From: Triangularia verruculosa
Taxonomy: Eukaryota > Ascomycota > Sordariomycetes > Sordariales > Podosporaceae
Reading direction: 5' to 3'
DNA: 64,000 nt
Assembly: GCA_033296885.1 (NCBI GenBank)
Contig: MU863927.1
Span: 172,786-236,785 of the forward strand
Part shown: positions 41,931 through 52,196 of the stretch, in pieces
Numbering within the stretch: position 1 is the first letter of the stretch
How the letters are laid out: each line of letters starts with the position of its first letter
The notes under the pieces: generated by a model
Databases searched by the model: none
What the model saw: only the letters and a program-made list of their open reading frames with translations
Told to the model about the DNA's origin: nothing
Program-made: the position numbers and the translations under genes

Positions 41931-43015
41931 TCAAGCAACAATACTTTCGTCAGTCCCTGCCAACCCCGGGTTATCCCCAGGCCTCCTCTTACTCGGCCTC
42001 CTGCCCAGCTGTGGGATAGGAAAATCCTTGTCCCCTTCATTCTTCTTCTTCCCCTGCGACAAACTCCCCACCCGCTTGAGCAATGACGAACCCGGTCGTA
42101 CAGTTCCCGCCGCAGTCCCTGGACTAGATACTGGAAGGCCATTCTCGTGCCCTTGTATTCCACCGTCCTGCTCTGACACAGGCCCGACGGCCTCATTCGG
42201 AACGGCAACACTCATCACCGAGTCAGCACGCAGTGGCACCACCCGAACAGCTCGCGTGGCCGGACGAGGTGAGACTGAACTCAGGGCGGGCCGATCGTTA
42301 GACACTCTTTTGGCAGCACCAACAAACAGATTCCGCTCCCCAGAAACCTCCTTGACGTAGTCTCGTTTTGTCTTCTTCCAGTGCCTCGTCTTGGCCGCCC
42401 AGGAAGCCATCTTGTCCAGCATGATGACCTTGGCCAGAAAGCACCCCAGTTTGGCGGGAAACTGAACAAGAGCTCGTTTGGCTCGTTGACGGGTTGTCAG
42501 CGGGGTTGCTGTTGCCGGCGGAGGAGGCGGTGGTGATGCTGACATGATCGGCGCCGTTGGCACGGTCGGAACAGGACTCGAAGGGGAAGAACTCGGGGTG
42601 CCAGCGAGCGTCACGGACGAGATGTCAGACGCGCTGTTGCTGTGTGTCGTGCTTCGCGCTCTTTTCCATGACACGTAGTTTCGTCGGTGCTCGAATCGTT
42701 TCCCTTCTGCATATGACGTCCACTGCCGTTGTAATTCATGGCGTCGCTCTGACTGGACAGTGGGGATGGCTACATTGTAGTTCTAGGAAGCAGCCATGTG
42801 GTCAGAGAACTGGGGATCATTGCATCCTTCCAAGAGCTGCATACCGGTGGATCCCGCTGGAGTGCGGCATGGTATGGAGGAGGTGGTGACAAGAGGGTGG
42901 GATATTCGGGCTCTGGACCGTCATCGTCGCTGTCCTCGTCCATGGGGTCGGCGAAAGTACTAATGTGGACATTTTCGGTGTACGGCGTATAACTAGGAAG
43001 AGGCTCGTCCGCCAT
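41931..43015 (-). CDS. uncharacterised fungal protein with PPxY-type motif
   Basis: Model: complement(join(41931..42752,42845..43015)), 330 aa. A 92-nt intron (GTATGC...GTCCAG) joins HAALQRDPP to SERRHELQRQWTSYAEGKR in phase 0. The acidic N-terminus contains SPPPPYHAAL, which includes a PPPY motif recognised by WW domains such as those of Rsp5/Nedd4 ubiquitin ligases. A basic amphipathic middle section RALVQFPAKLGCFLAKVIML with WAAKTRHWKKTKRDY could be a membrane-associating helix. The C-terminus is Ser/Pro-rich. No catalytic domain is recognised. A role as a ubiquitin-ligase adaptor is speculative. Confidence 0.72.
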
Positions 43016-43765
43016 CGGCCGCTTCTATTTTTTTTCAGGGTAACAATGTTGATATTCTGCCAAGATCGATGTCGTCGATTCGACCCGCGTCTTCCATCTG
43101 GCACTGTTCTTTACAGCCTAGCCTCAATGAATGACACTATCACTGGCGGCAACCTTCTCTCGACTGGTCCGTCAACTGTCCATGCTCTGCTCTTTCTGTC
43201 GCCAGCTACTCAATCGCGTAGGGGCTAGGTTACCGCGGCGTTCCTGAAATGACGGAGGACCCGCTCCATCTCGGATGTCCGCAGATGGACAAGACAGCGG
43301 CAATCCCCTGGCTGCTAGGAGTTCTGTCAGCTAAACATACCGAAATTGGCGCCACGACTCGTGTTGCCGGCCATTGTGGAGAGAGAGGCTGACCCATGGT
43401 CGATCGTTCCGTGCCACAGAGCTTAAGACCTCTACAACGCCCCAGCGGATGCTTTCATTGCCGACACCATTTCTCGTATGCTCGTTGACCTGATCTTACC
43501 ACCTGATTGGGGAAGCAATAACATCGCCACATCCGAGAGCTTTCAGTCAATCCCGTAAGGCAGAGAACCAGGTTCCTTTCTCGTAACAATTGGTCATTCG
43601 GAGCCATGGTATGTGTTGACCGTGCAGCTGACTTAAACGGGTGTATAAGATTCATCATTCTGGTGTTCGTTATGTACATTACATCACAGCATACCTAGCG
43701 TTATGTCATTGAGAAATGGCCGCCACATCGTCACTCCAGCGCTGGCTTTATTGCTCGTCTTGTCC
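43016..43765. other. intergenic
   Basis: No gene recognised. It is upstream of the PPxY protein and downstream of the MFS gene, both on the minus strand. Confidence 0.55.
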
Positions 43766-46404
43766 TCAATGGCTGTTCTCGATTTCATCCTCGCCATCGC
43801 CCTCGCTCTCTTCGACCACGACGACAACATACCGCCGCGAAGTTGCTTCGGGAAATTCGGGTCCATTCTCCCCACTGTCCTCCGTCACTGAGACAGCGTG
43901 GTCGTCTGTGCTGTTCGATACTATTTGTGTGGTTCCGTCCAGAGCGTTGATCGCAACAGTGTGGTGCCGATGGCGTGCCAACAACTCTGGTGGCGCTGTG
44001 CCCTCGGCGAACACCACAACATGACGCTTCGGCCTCTCATTGCCAGACACAACTGACCGCTCTTCGTCAATAACGTACCGACTTCCCGCGGCTAATAGAG
44101 GATCAGTTGTGGGCGCGTGTGGGGCCTCTCTCATCACATAGCGACGCTCAGGGTTGGCTGTGCCACTGTTTTCCCTTGTTGGCGGCTGACTTGGTCCAGA
44201 TCCTTCCAGACTGTCCTCAAGAGCAGCCTGGAAACGAACGTGACGAGGTGGCGCAGATTCAACGCTACCCAGTCCACTTGTGGTTGTAACTGAGACATTA
44301 TCGACACTGAAGTGTCGGCGATGGCTGCGATTCTTACGATTGCTGGGAGAGCCTGGTGTATCAGCAAAAGGCTTGCTCTTTTGGCTTCGGCTTGATCCAA
44401 CTTGCGCTTGAGCATGATGCCCGCGGTCGTTGGCTAGAAGAGGAGCTGCCTCTTCGTCCGTGGCAGGCTGTGAGCGATGCCGGCCAGAATCTGTGTCAGA
44501 ACTACCGGACCAGCCTTGTACGAAGATGACGCTCAGTATACCAGTAGACGCAGCGACCAGGGCCAAGGACTGCACCAGAACCTGGAAGCCCCAAACCCAA
44601 GTGATGGCACCAGCAAACAGAGGCCCGACCAAACTTCCCCAAGCAGCCGCGATATTTGGAAGACTAGATGCTTGGGCAACCGCACTTGATGGGTCGTTAA
44701 TCGATGAAGGTCCTACAACGTTTGTGATCTCCTCGATCAAAGGATCGCCGCAAAGTCCCGTGGCGAAAGATATAGCAGCCAGAGTCAACAGCAATGGGTT
44801 CGTGAAAATGCCATGGCTGTCCTCTGTGGTTTGTCCTGTGGCCGAGACAAGTGACAGAATACCGGGAACCGAAGCCAAAAACCCAATGGCGGTCAACCAA
44901 CGAGCCGATCCGGAAACGCGAGCAGTAAAGGCGCCGGTCAGAACGCCAACCAACACAGCCGGAGCCGACAACCACACAAACATCAGTCCAACACTTAACT
45001 CGCTCCACCCAAATTTGCGGATAATTCGAAGAGGGAGGACGGTTGCGAAAGCGGTTGTCAGGAGGTTGAGTACAAAATAGCCATACACTGCCACCAAAAG
45101 GCGGAGGCTCCACGTGGATGGTTCTGTTACGATTGTAGAGGTGCTACTTCTGCTCGATCGTACGGATGATACCGAAAGCGGAGACCTTGATCGTTCTGAG
45201 TGTCTTCTATTGCGAAGAGCAGATCGGAGGGGCTCGATCTCAGGGGTCATGGTGCCGTAGCCGTGGGACTCTGTCGCTAGACCCTCGTCTGCACTGTTTA
45301 CAAGTTCGGGGCTCGGAGTACTGATCTCGACACTCGGAGTAACGGCGGCAGCGATTAGCGTGAACAGAGAGGTCGAGGCGATGAGGGCGTAGGCAACGTA
45401 AAAGACTATTTCGGACCCTTTATACTGTGTGTAGAGAAAGCCAGACAGCGCGGGTGCGCCAGCCAAGGCCAGGGACTGAATGAAGGCAGGTGAAATCCAA
45501 GACAATATCGGTGCCCTTTCATTGACCGCCACCGCTGTTGCCAGCATGCCAGAGCAGGCACCAGTCGTTGCTGCCGAAGAGACACCCTGGAGAGCTCGAG
45601 CAGCAATCAACATCTGGAGGCTAGCACTGGACTGAATTAGTGCGAACGATGCTCCTGAGGAGGCAAGGCCAGCAAGGAGGATGACCCAGGTCAAAGGACC
45701 TTGTCGAGTTACAAAGGGCATCAAGGCTATCAAAGGTTAGGCAATTTCTAAATCTGAACGAAAGGCAATGGACATACGGGATACCACAGCGGCTGTTCCG
45801 CCAGCTGCTGCGAGAAACACAGCGATCCACACTTGGACTGCTGGCAGCATTAGCAAAGTATCCACCAAAGAGTTCCTGCATGCTGCTTACCTTGTGCTGG
45901 TGGAACATTTGTCTTTTCTTGGATGATGGTAGGAACCAAGGGGACAAGCTAACAAGGTCAGCGAAATTCTTGCCTAGAAGGTGAAGGAGGAAACCGTACA
46001 AGTCCAGTAAGAAAGACATCTGCAAAGGCGGCAAACTTTGCGAGCGAGATGAGAAAGAACATTTTTGCTGGGCCAGCAGTGGTTGTTCTTGGTGAGTCTC
46101 GTATTATAGCTGATGCAGAGGGCGAACCTGGCGGGTCCCCTGATGTCGGCAGGGCCGGTGAAGGCAGTGTTGTAGTGGGTATTTCGGTGGCAATGCCTGC
46201 ATCGCCAGACTCATCGGGAGCAATTTCATCTTCCATTTGGTGAGTTTCGAGTTTCGACGTTTCCAGCTCGTCATCCCCGTCACCATCCCTGCGCTCTGCT
46301 TGCGTGGAAGAAGCACCTGGATCGTCGTTATTGTGGTGGCCATGACCTGAGCGGTCTGAGGCCAGGCTCTGGGCTCCGCCCGTTGGTGTAGATATTTGCG
46401 CCAT
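43766..46404 (-). CDS. MFS transporter, vesicular-amine-transporter-like, with large cytosolic regions
   Basis: Model: complement(join(43766..45726,45778..45837,45891..45948,46000..46404)), 827 aa. Three small introns (51, 53 and 51 nt) fall within the first two helices. Splicing restores FFLISLAKFAAFADVFLTGL, LVPLVPTIIQEKTNVPPAQ, VQVWIAVFLAAAGGTAAVVS and PLMPFVTRQGPLTWVILLAG. This order matches fungal MFS proteins related to SLC18-type (vesicular monoamine) carriers. The N-terminal ~120 residues are acidic and Ser/Pro-rich. A loop of about 90 residues sits between the two bundles. The last ~220 residues are a charged, Ser/Arg-rich cytosolic tail. The substrate is unknown. The first donor (GTACGG) is weaker than the others. 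Confidence 0.87.
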
Positions 46405-47412
46405 GGACTTCACCTCGCCGAGGCAGTCAAAAAAATGTATGCCAACGCTCACCTCTTAGCGGAGCATGACGACGAAGAGAGAGTCGTGAGAGTCCAAATG
46501 ACCGGGAATACTGGCATACCACAGCAAGTTATCTTTCCGGCCGCTGGTGGTCGGGCGCCTCACTGGCAGGCAGATCCGTCGCTGAGAGTCAGGTGGGGGT
46601 TCCGGTTTTGGCGAACCGCAACTGCTTCTCCAATCCCCTGCTTAAGAACTCCACCTTCGCCGCGGTTGGCGCCATCTCATTGGAGAACAACTGAGTGGCA
46701 GGCTGCCGAGCAGGGATGAGCTCTCACCATCCGGCGCCAAGTGCTCTGATCATGTCCACTGTTGCTAACCAGGACTGGCCTCCCGAGCCATGTTATCGCC
46801 ATTTCCAGGTTTGAGCTTCAAGAACTCCAACGGGGTTCGTCCAGATTCCTGGCCATTACGACCGTTGATATCCTCAGATCCACTCAGAAAGAGACCCTAG
46901 AGGACCCTTGCGCCCCCGCGTGCCTCCCAACCCACACCGCTAGACCTCATGCCTCAACGACATCGCGGGGTACTGCAACCTCGACTCCCTTGTGTTTTGG
47001 AACTTCCATTTTAGGCGCTGCCATTCGTCAAAGGCAGCGTCACATGCGTCGACTTGGCCAAGCTTGCGCCTTCAAGCTCGCGCCTTAAGTATACTGCAAC
47101 CACCAAGGGTCCTGTATCTAGTTGGGCACCTTCGACATGACGACAACTTCATGGCGGTTGGCATCAGATATGACTGAAGATATCGGACGAGGCTGACAAC
47201 ACGCGAGTACCTGTGTAGGGCAGCATGATGCAGGTCGCAGACTCTAACAGTTCCACGAGGGAGGTTCCGGCCCCAAGTTGAACTCTAATTTGTGGCACCG
47301 TCTCTTTCATGACGTGGTGTTGATGTTCCCTGACAAAGTGTTCCGTCCGTCGCTGACATGTCCAACGCTCCTCTCTCGACTGGTTCTGTTCTGAAGACAG
47401 AGGGACTACGAT
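46405..47412. other. divergent intergenic region
   Basis: Between divergent genes, so it is likely a shared promoter region. No gene recognised. Confidence 0.55.
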
Positions 47413-48807
47413 ATGGCTGATATCATAGAACTCTCGAGACGGTCACCTACCTCACTTTCCCCACTTGAACCCTCGGTGCTTTTACAGCTATGGGACGCCC
47501 ATGCTCAGGGGTGGTCATGTCTTGGGATGACACAAGCAGGTCGCAGGTGTCGACGAGCCTTAAGCCAGGGGAAAAAGGAAGCTATTGCGAAGGTTCTCTC
47601 ACGCCTCGATCTATCTGAGCCCGAAGATGCCGACTTGGAGACCAAGCTTTTCAGCGACATCAGCCACGAGTGCTTGTGCCGAGATCATGACGACGATGAG
47701 ACTGCGAAGACTTTGGTAGAAAAATGGAGGATCTCTTTTCAGAAGGCTCGTGCTGAAGCCTCGGTGACGCAGGAAATTCCCTCAAAGGGACCTTCGAGCA
47801 CCGATTCCAAGCCTATCGAGAGAGGCTTGAATGCCGGAACAGAAATCCAGAGCCCTCGTGCAGCTACACGATCCTCTCCCGCACCAGCCGGTGGCAGCAC
47901 GGGCAAGGACCACGAAAACAACACCCAACTGAACTCGCCACCTCTGAGCTTTAGAGAATCGGAGGAAGGGGATCCACCATCACCGCCAGCAGAGAGAACG
48001 CTGCCCAAGCTGGACTTTTCTGCTCCTCATCCGACAATCACGCCATCCAAGTCCCCAGAAACCAGCAAGCCTACGCCATCGTTTGACTTTACCCAGCTTT
48101 TTCAGACCCCTTGCTCCCAAAAACCTACAGTGAATCCGCAGAAGTCTACACCTGCCCCGGCATCCTTCAAATTCGCCCAGTCCAAGACCCCCGGCACATT
48201 GAGCACGGCAGATAGGTCATGCTCTCCTGTTTCCAGCCTCAGTCTCCACGAGAACAGCCCTTCCTTTGTATTTTCCAGCTCATCAACCCCCTCCAAGCCT
48301 CCAGCAGAGCTCTCAAGCTTTGAAGGCCGCGCCGGCAAGACACAGCAGCGCCAAAGTCTTAAGTCCCAGCCCAGTTGGCTAAAGGATACGGGGGAGAGCG
48401 CGGATGAAACGAGTACATTCATGTCGATGGATGGGGACTCAAAAGACGATGTGAAGGAGGGGGTACTTAAGGAGACAAACCATGATGTTATGGGATTGAG
48501 GGAGGGTATGGGGAAGTTGCGGCTTCATCTGCAGCAGAGCAGGATCCTAGAGCTCACACATCAAGGGCCTACGGAAGCCGACAAGAGCGCTTATACCGGG
48601 CGAGAAAGCTCGCGGCAAACTATTGAATCGCATGCCGACTCGGAAGATGAGGGAGAAGCTTCTGGGCAGGATGAGAGAAGTAGGAAAGAGGGAGGGGAGA
48701 AGGTTGGAAGTGCGATTGACTCGCCCTATCAGACGCCAAAGACTGCCGGTCCAGGCTCAGGTGCCGGGGGACAGTCAAAGTTTGACTTCGTGTTCAGTTC
48801 TGGGTGA
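47413..48807 (+). CDS. disordered protein with Cys/His N-terminal module and repeated SFxF motifs
   Basis: Single exon, 464 aa. The N-terminal 120 residues look ordered: WSCLGMTQAGRRCRRALSQG (Cys pair nine residues apart) is followed by HECLCRDHDD (C-x-C-x-x-H). This resembles the Cys-rich module I associate with fungal T5orf172/GIY-YIG-flanking regions, though no GIY-YIG nuclease follows. The rest is Ser/Pro/Thr-rich. Phe-x-Phe motifs recur: SFDFTQLF, SFKFAQS, SFVFSSSS and, at the very C-terminus, KFDFVFSSG. A zinc-binding module is inference; the molecular function is unknown. The tRNA-like element follows 110 nt downstream on the other strand. Confidence 0.78.
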   Translation: MADIIELSRRSPTSLSPLEPSVLLQLWDAHAQGWSCLGMTQAGRRCRRALSQGKKEAIAKVLSRLDLSEPEDADLETKLFSDISHECLCRDHDDDETAKTLVEKWRISFQKARAEASVTQEIPSKGPSSTDSKPIERGLNAGTEIQSPRAATRSSPAPAGGSTGKDHENNTQLNSPPLSFRESEEGDPPSPPAERTLPKLDFSAPHPTITPSKSPETSKPTPSFDFTQLFQTPCSQKPTVNPQKSTPAPASFKFAQSKTPGTLSTADRSCSPVSSLSLHENSPSFVFSSSSTPSKPPAELSSFEGRAGKTQQRQSLKSQPSWLKDTGESADETSTFMSMDGDSKDDVKEGVLKETNHDVMGLREGMGKLRLHLQQSRILELTHQGPTEADKSAYTGRESSRQTIESHADSEDEGEASGQDERSRKEGGEKVGSAIDSPYQTPKTAGPGSGAGGQSKFDFVFSSG

Positions 48808-48917
48808 AGTTCAAAGTAAGTGATGGTGTTATTGATGAATGAGAAGCTGGGGTGTATCATAGCGTCTTGAAATGAACGGCAGTATAGAGGACACAGCACG
48901 AGGAAATAAGATGGATT

Positions 48918-48999
48918 TCGCCGCGGCTGGGATTGAACCAGCGAAATCCAATGCCTACACGAGGTAGATCATGGTGCATTCCCACTCTGCCACGCAGCT
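48918..48999 (-). tRNA. tRNA-like gene, isotype unresolved (possible pseudogene)
   Basis: On the minus strand, 82 nt. The 5' end AGCTGCGTGGCAGAGTGG fits box A, and its first 11 bases resemble the eukaryotic initiator-Met start. The T arm GCTGG-TTCAATC-CCAGC is a perfect box B arm. The acceptor pairs over six bases (GCTGCG/CGCGGC), but base 1 A faces G. The 33 bases between the D and T arms do not fold into a 5+7+5 anticodon arm with T33 in any register I tried. They contain a CTAC/GTAG hairpin instead. It could be an intron-bearing, class II or decayed tRNA. There is no strong T-run terminator immediately downstream. Confidence 0.55.
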
Positions 49000-49349
49000 T
49001 TTTATTCTTCTCTTTTCTACCCGATGCTGAAGTAGTTCCGCGAGTTTTCTGGGGCTGGCTTGGCTGGCGGACCCGGTTTATAGGTGGTGTGGGCGGTGCG
49101 ACTGTGACTTTCTTGGTGACTCATTTCATCCGCCATTGCCGCCTCGAGAGCTAGTGGCAGATGCACCCTGTCACTGATCTCTTCGTTTTGCGCTAGAAGA
49201 GATGCTCACAGGCTGGTCGGCCTCCACATTTCACCGCGCGCTTGCGTCATCGCTGGACCTCTCAGGTAACAGTCTTCAACTCATTACCACATCTTTTGAA
49301 CGACAAGTAACACCAGCAACAGCCGTATACTGACGAAACCAAGCGAACC
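49000..49349. other. intergenic/promoter
   Basis: Short region upstream of the methyltransferase gene. No other feature seen. Confidence 0.55.
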
Positions 49350-50207
49350 ATGACCTCGACTTCCTCGCCAAGTAACTATACTCAGGGCTATTCGGCTGCG
49401 ACAATCTCGTCCCACGCCTCAAGAACCATCCACTCTGACGCCGCCTTTCTCCTCCCCTACATCAAACCCACCGACCGGATCCTGGATGTGGGGTGCGGCC
49501 CGGGAACCATCACTGTCGGATTTGGGAGTCTAGTCCCCCAAGGACGCGTCTGGGGCATTGACATCTCCGATGAGGTCCTCGACCAGGCACGGTCTTTGCT
49601 GACTGGAAGGAATGATCTCGGGGATGTGTACTTTCACAACGCGAACTTACTCACGCCTGGAGGGTTGAAACTTAATGGGAAGACGGTCAAGGACGGGACG
49701 TTTGATGTGGTGTTTAGCAGTCAGGTATTCCCGCACTTGGCGACGCCAGAGATGCGGAGGGATGCGCTGAGGGAGATGAGAAGGTTGGCTAAGCCGGGTG
49801 GAATTGTTGCGACGAGGGATGCAGCGAAGTTACAGTTTTACCCGAAGAGCTATGGGTTGGATCGGTTGTGGACGGGGAATATGCTCAAGACGTTGAGGAT
49901 GGGACGGCCGGAAGGGGAGAGGGTGTTTCCTGGTGGGGAGATGCCGGGGTTGTATCACCAGGTTGGATTTGAGAAGGTAGAGGTCGGGGCGGGGACGACG
50001 GTTTATGGGAGTGAAGAGGAGAGGAGGTGGTTTGCGGGGAGAAATAGGGAGAAGTTGAAGGTGGGGGATCCGTATAGGGAAAGCTGGGTTAAGGCTGGGG
50101 CGAGAGAGGAGGAGATTGAGGAGACAATTAAAGCGATGGAAGAGTGGGAAGATGATAATGGGGCTTGGTATGTGGCTCTTCAGGCTGAAGTTCTGGGATG
50201 GAAATGA
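49350..50207 (+). CDS. class I SAM-dependent methyltransferase (UbiE/Methyltransf_11 type)
   Basis: Single exon, 285 aa. Motif I is RILDVGCGPGTIT (residues about 43-55). The acidic residue at the end of strand beta-2 is in WGIDISDEVLDQA, and the post-II region is FDVVFSSQVFPHL. EMRRLAKPGGIVATRD is the usual motif III region. These features mark a Rossmann-fold AdoMet methyltransferase acting on a small molecule. Fungal relatives are often annotated as UbiE family, but no quinone-biosynthesis context is present, so the substrate is open. No signal peptide or membrane segment is seen; probably cytosolic. Confidence 0.92.
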   Translation: MTSTSSPSNYTQGYSAATISSHASRTIHSDAAFLLPYIKPTDRILDVGCGPGTITVGFGSLVPQGRVWGIDISDEVLDQARSLLTGRNDLGDVYFHNANLLTPGGLKLNGKTVKDGTFDVVFSSQVFPHLATPEMRRDALREMRRLAKPGGIVATRDAAKLQFYPKSYGLDRLWTGNMLKTLRMGRPEGERVFPGGEMPGLYHQVGFEKVEVGAGTTVYGSEEERRWFAGRNREKLKVGDPYRESWVKAGAREEEIEETIKAMEEWEDDNGAWYVALQAEVLGWK

Positions 50208-50447
50208 TGATTGGACAGCTGATGCTGATATTGTCCTACTTGGTGTGTGGCGGTGCTGCGTGCTGCGTCGTGCAGCAGGGCAGCCTGGTGTCATCCATGA
50301 GTTGTCCCCTCGCAACATGACGCGCCTGACAACCATCTTTTCGTCTTCTATCGGGGGGGTTATCGGAGTCAAGTCAGCTTATACCCATGAATATCAATCG
50401 TTGTATGGTCCCGGGACTCTTCACAACTTTAACATCCTACCTTAAGT

Positions 50448-51050
50448 TTGGGGCACATCACCTACGCCAGCCATCATGGAACCGGCCAGAAGGTCAGGAA
50501 ATACCCCACCTTGCTCAGCGGATTAGGTAGTGTGCACCTCGTTGCTTCCATTATTGGAAGCCGCTGGGTTCCTAGCCACGTCTCGAGGGTGAAATACGAC
50601 TGGTGCTATCGAGCTCAGTCACTAGCCTTGAGACAGGTGGCATTGATGAAGGATCTGCTGAAGCTGGGACTCGACCTAAATTGCAGAGCCCCTAACTCCA
50701 TCATGACGATCTGGGGCTTCATCGTCAATTGCCTGATTCAAGACCCTCATACCTTGTTGTGGGAAATAGTCAGATACGGGCTGGAGTCTGGACTCCCGGA
50801 GCCGTCTTGGGAGGTGGGTTGGAATCTCAAGTTTCTAAAGCTGATGTTTGGGAGCTCTACCTATACAATTATGTGGGCGTGGCAGGATTTATATCGACCT
50901 TGTTGGTTCAGGTTTCGGCCACTTGTTTTCGAACCCGAAGTTACGATGAGCCTTCGCCCCTATCTTGGCGTCCACACCGACAACTGCGGGTGCACGAGAG
51001 GTGAAAATGACGACACAGAATGGTTTGACATGGTGAGCAACGACAGTTAG
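50448..51050 (+). pseudogene. possible relic of an ankyrin/NLR-type C-terminal region
   Basis: An open frame of about 200 codons without an ATG at its start. It contains MKDLLKLGLDLNCRAPNS, which resembles an ankyrin repeat (LLKLGxDLN), and MTIWGFIVNCLI. That order is typical of the ends of fungal ankyrin/NACHT proteins. A second open stretch at 51190-51558 could belong to the same decayed gene. No intact start, domain or consistent exon structure was found, so this is tentative. It may equally be chance coding potential. Confidence 0.35.
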
Positions 51051-52196
51051 GGACCTGGCGCGCGGTGTCAAATTGTGATGGAACCTAACGCTGAGCATAA
51101 ACTTGTGAGGCCGCCAGTTCACAGTCCCCCCGCTTCGGGAGTTCCCTTGCTACGACTCTTACGTTCAAGCACCCGATGAAGTCCAAAATTTGACAACTAG
51201 CTGTTATTGCCGGCACGCGAACAAGGACGACAGGGAAGCCATTCTCAAGCTTCTGGATGAGCGAGATGCCAGCTACCAACAATGCGAATCACGCGGTGAG
51301 CCAGAAGTTCAAAGCAACGAGGCGCTTCGCGACACTCAAGGTCATCGAAATCCAATGTCACCCACGGAGCAGCCTGCAATACCCTGGCGCTCGTGGGGAA
51401 TTCAGTCAGCCATCGATAATGTGTCGTTCTGGCTTTATCGATATAGGGCGACACGCTGGATTGTTAATCCTGTAGTTCCGTGGGTTTTGGTAGGTAAGTG
51501 TTCTAACTATGAGGTTATGATCCTCAATTTGTTGCCGTTTCTTATGATTAAACTCTGACATTGTTAGCTATATTCGGAGCTATGAAAATCAAGTCTTTTA
51601 GGAAGGGAGCATGAAGCTTGTCACTACGTATTCCCCGTTTAGCATGTTGATTCACACAGCAGAACTGTAGAGCGTAGATTGGCGTCAGAAAGTATCTTTA
51701 AATAATCTGTTCAAAGCTCATATCTGTCTAGGTAACTATCGCTTAACTTGGAATTTAAAGATCTTTACCGGAACTTATGAAGGTGCACAAGCTTATACTC
51801 TGCCTACAACCCGTAGGGCACGTGTCATTCCACACAGGTGGGGAGAACCGCCACGTTTTAAATGTCAACTCTCCCCAGCCATCTCTGTCAGCTTATTGGT
51901 TGGCTGCCCTTTTCAAACCATCACCTCTTATTCGTTTACGTTCTGGACCTCGAGAGCCTATCTCCTGGTTTGCCCGGGCTATGTGGCATCTAACTGACCT
52001 ATAGGTAACGGCCAGCTCAGCAAAAAAGTCTCACTTTGAAGTATTGTACTCTGACGCTGCCATCAGCTCCCTCTAGGGCAAGCCAGGTGACATGTACATG
52101 ATGAATTCAGGATATTACCCTTATTACTAATACTTATTGCAAGGGCCATTCCCACACCTCTGGTCTCATCATCCCCTAGGTAAGCGAAAACCCAGA
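51051..52196. other. intergenic, AT-enriched
   Basis: Contains the second possible relic fragment (51190-51558). From about 51480 the base composition is visibly AT-richer than the flanking genes. No intact gene. Confidence 0.5.

Noticed and set aside
35996..46404. Two MFS genes and nearby enzymes as a secondary-metabolite cluster
   Set aside because: No polyketide synthase, NRPS, terpene synthase, P450 or cluster-type transcription factor lies between or beside them.
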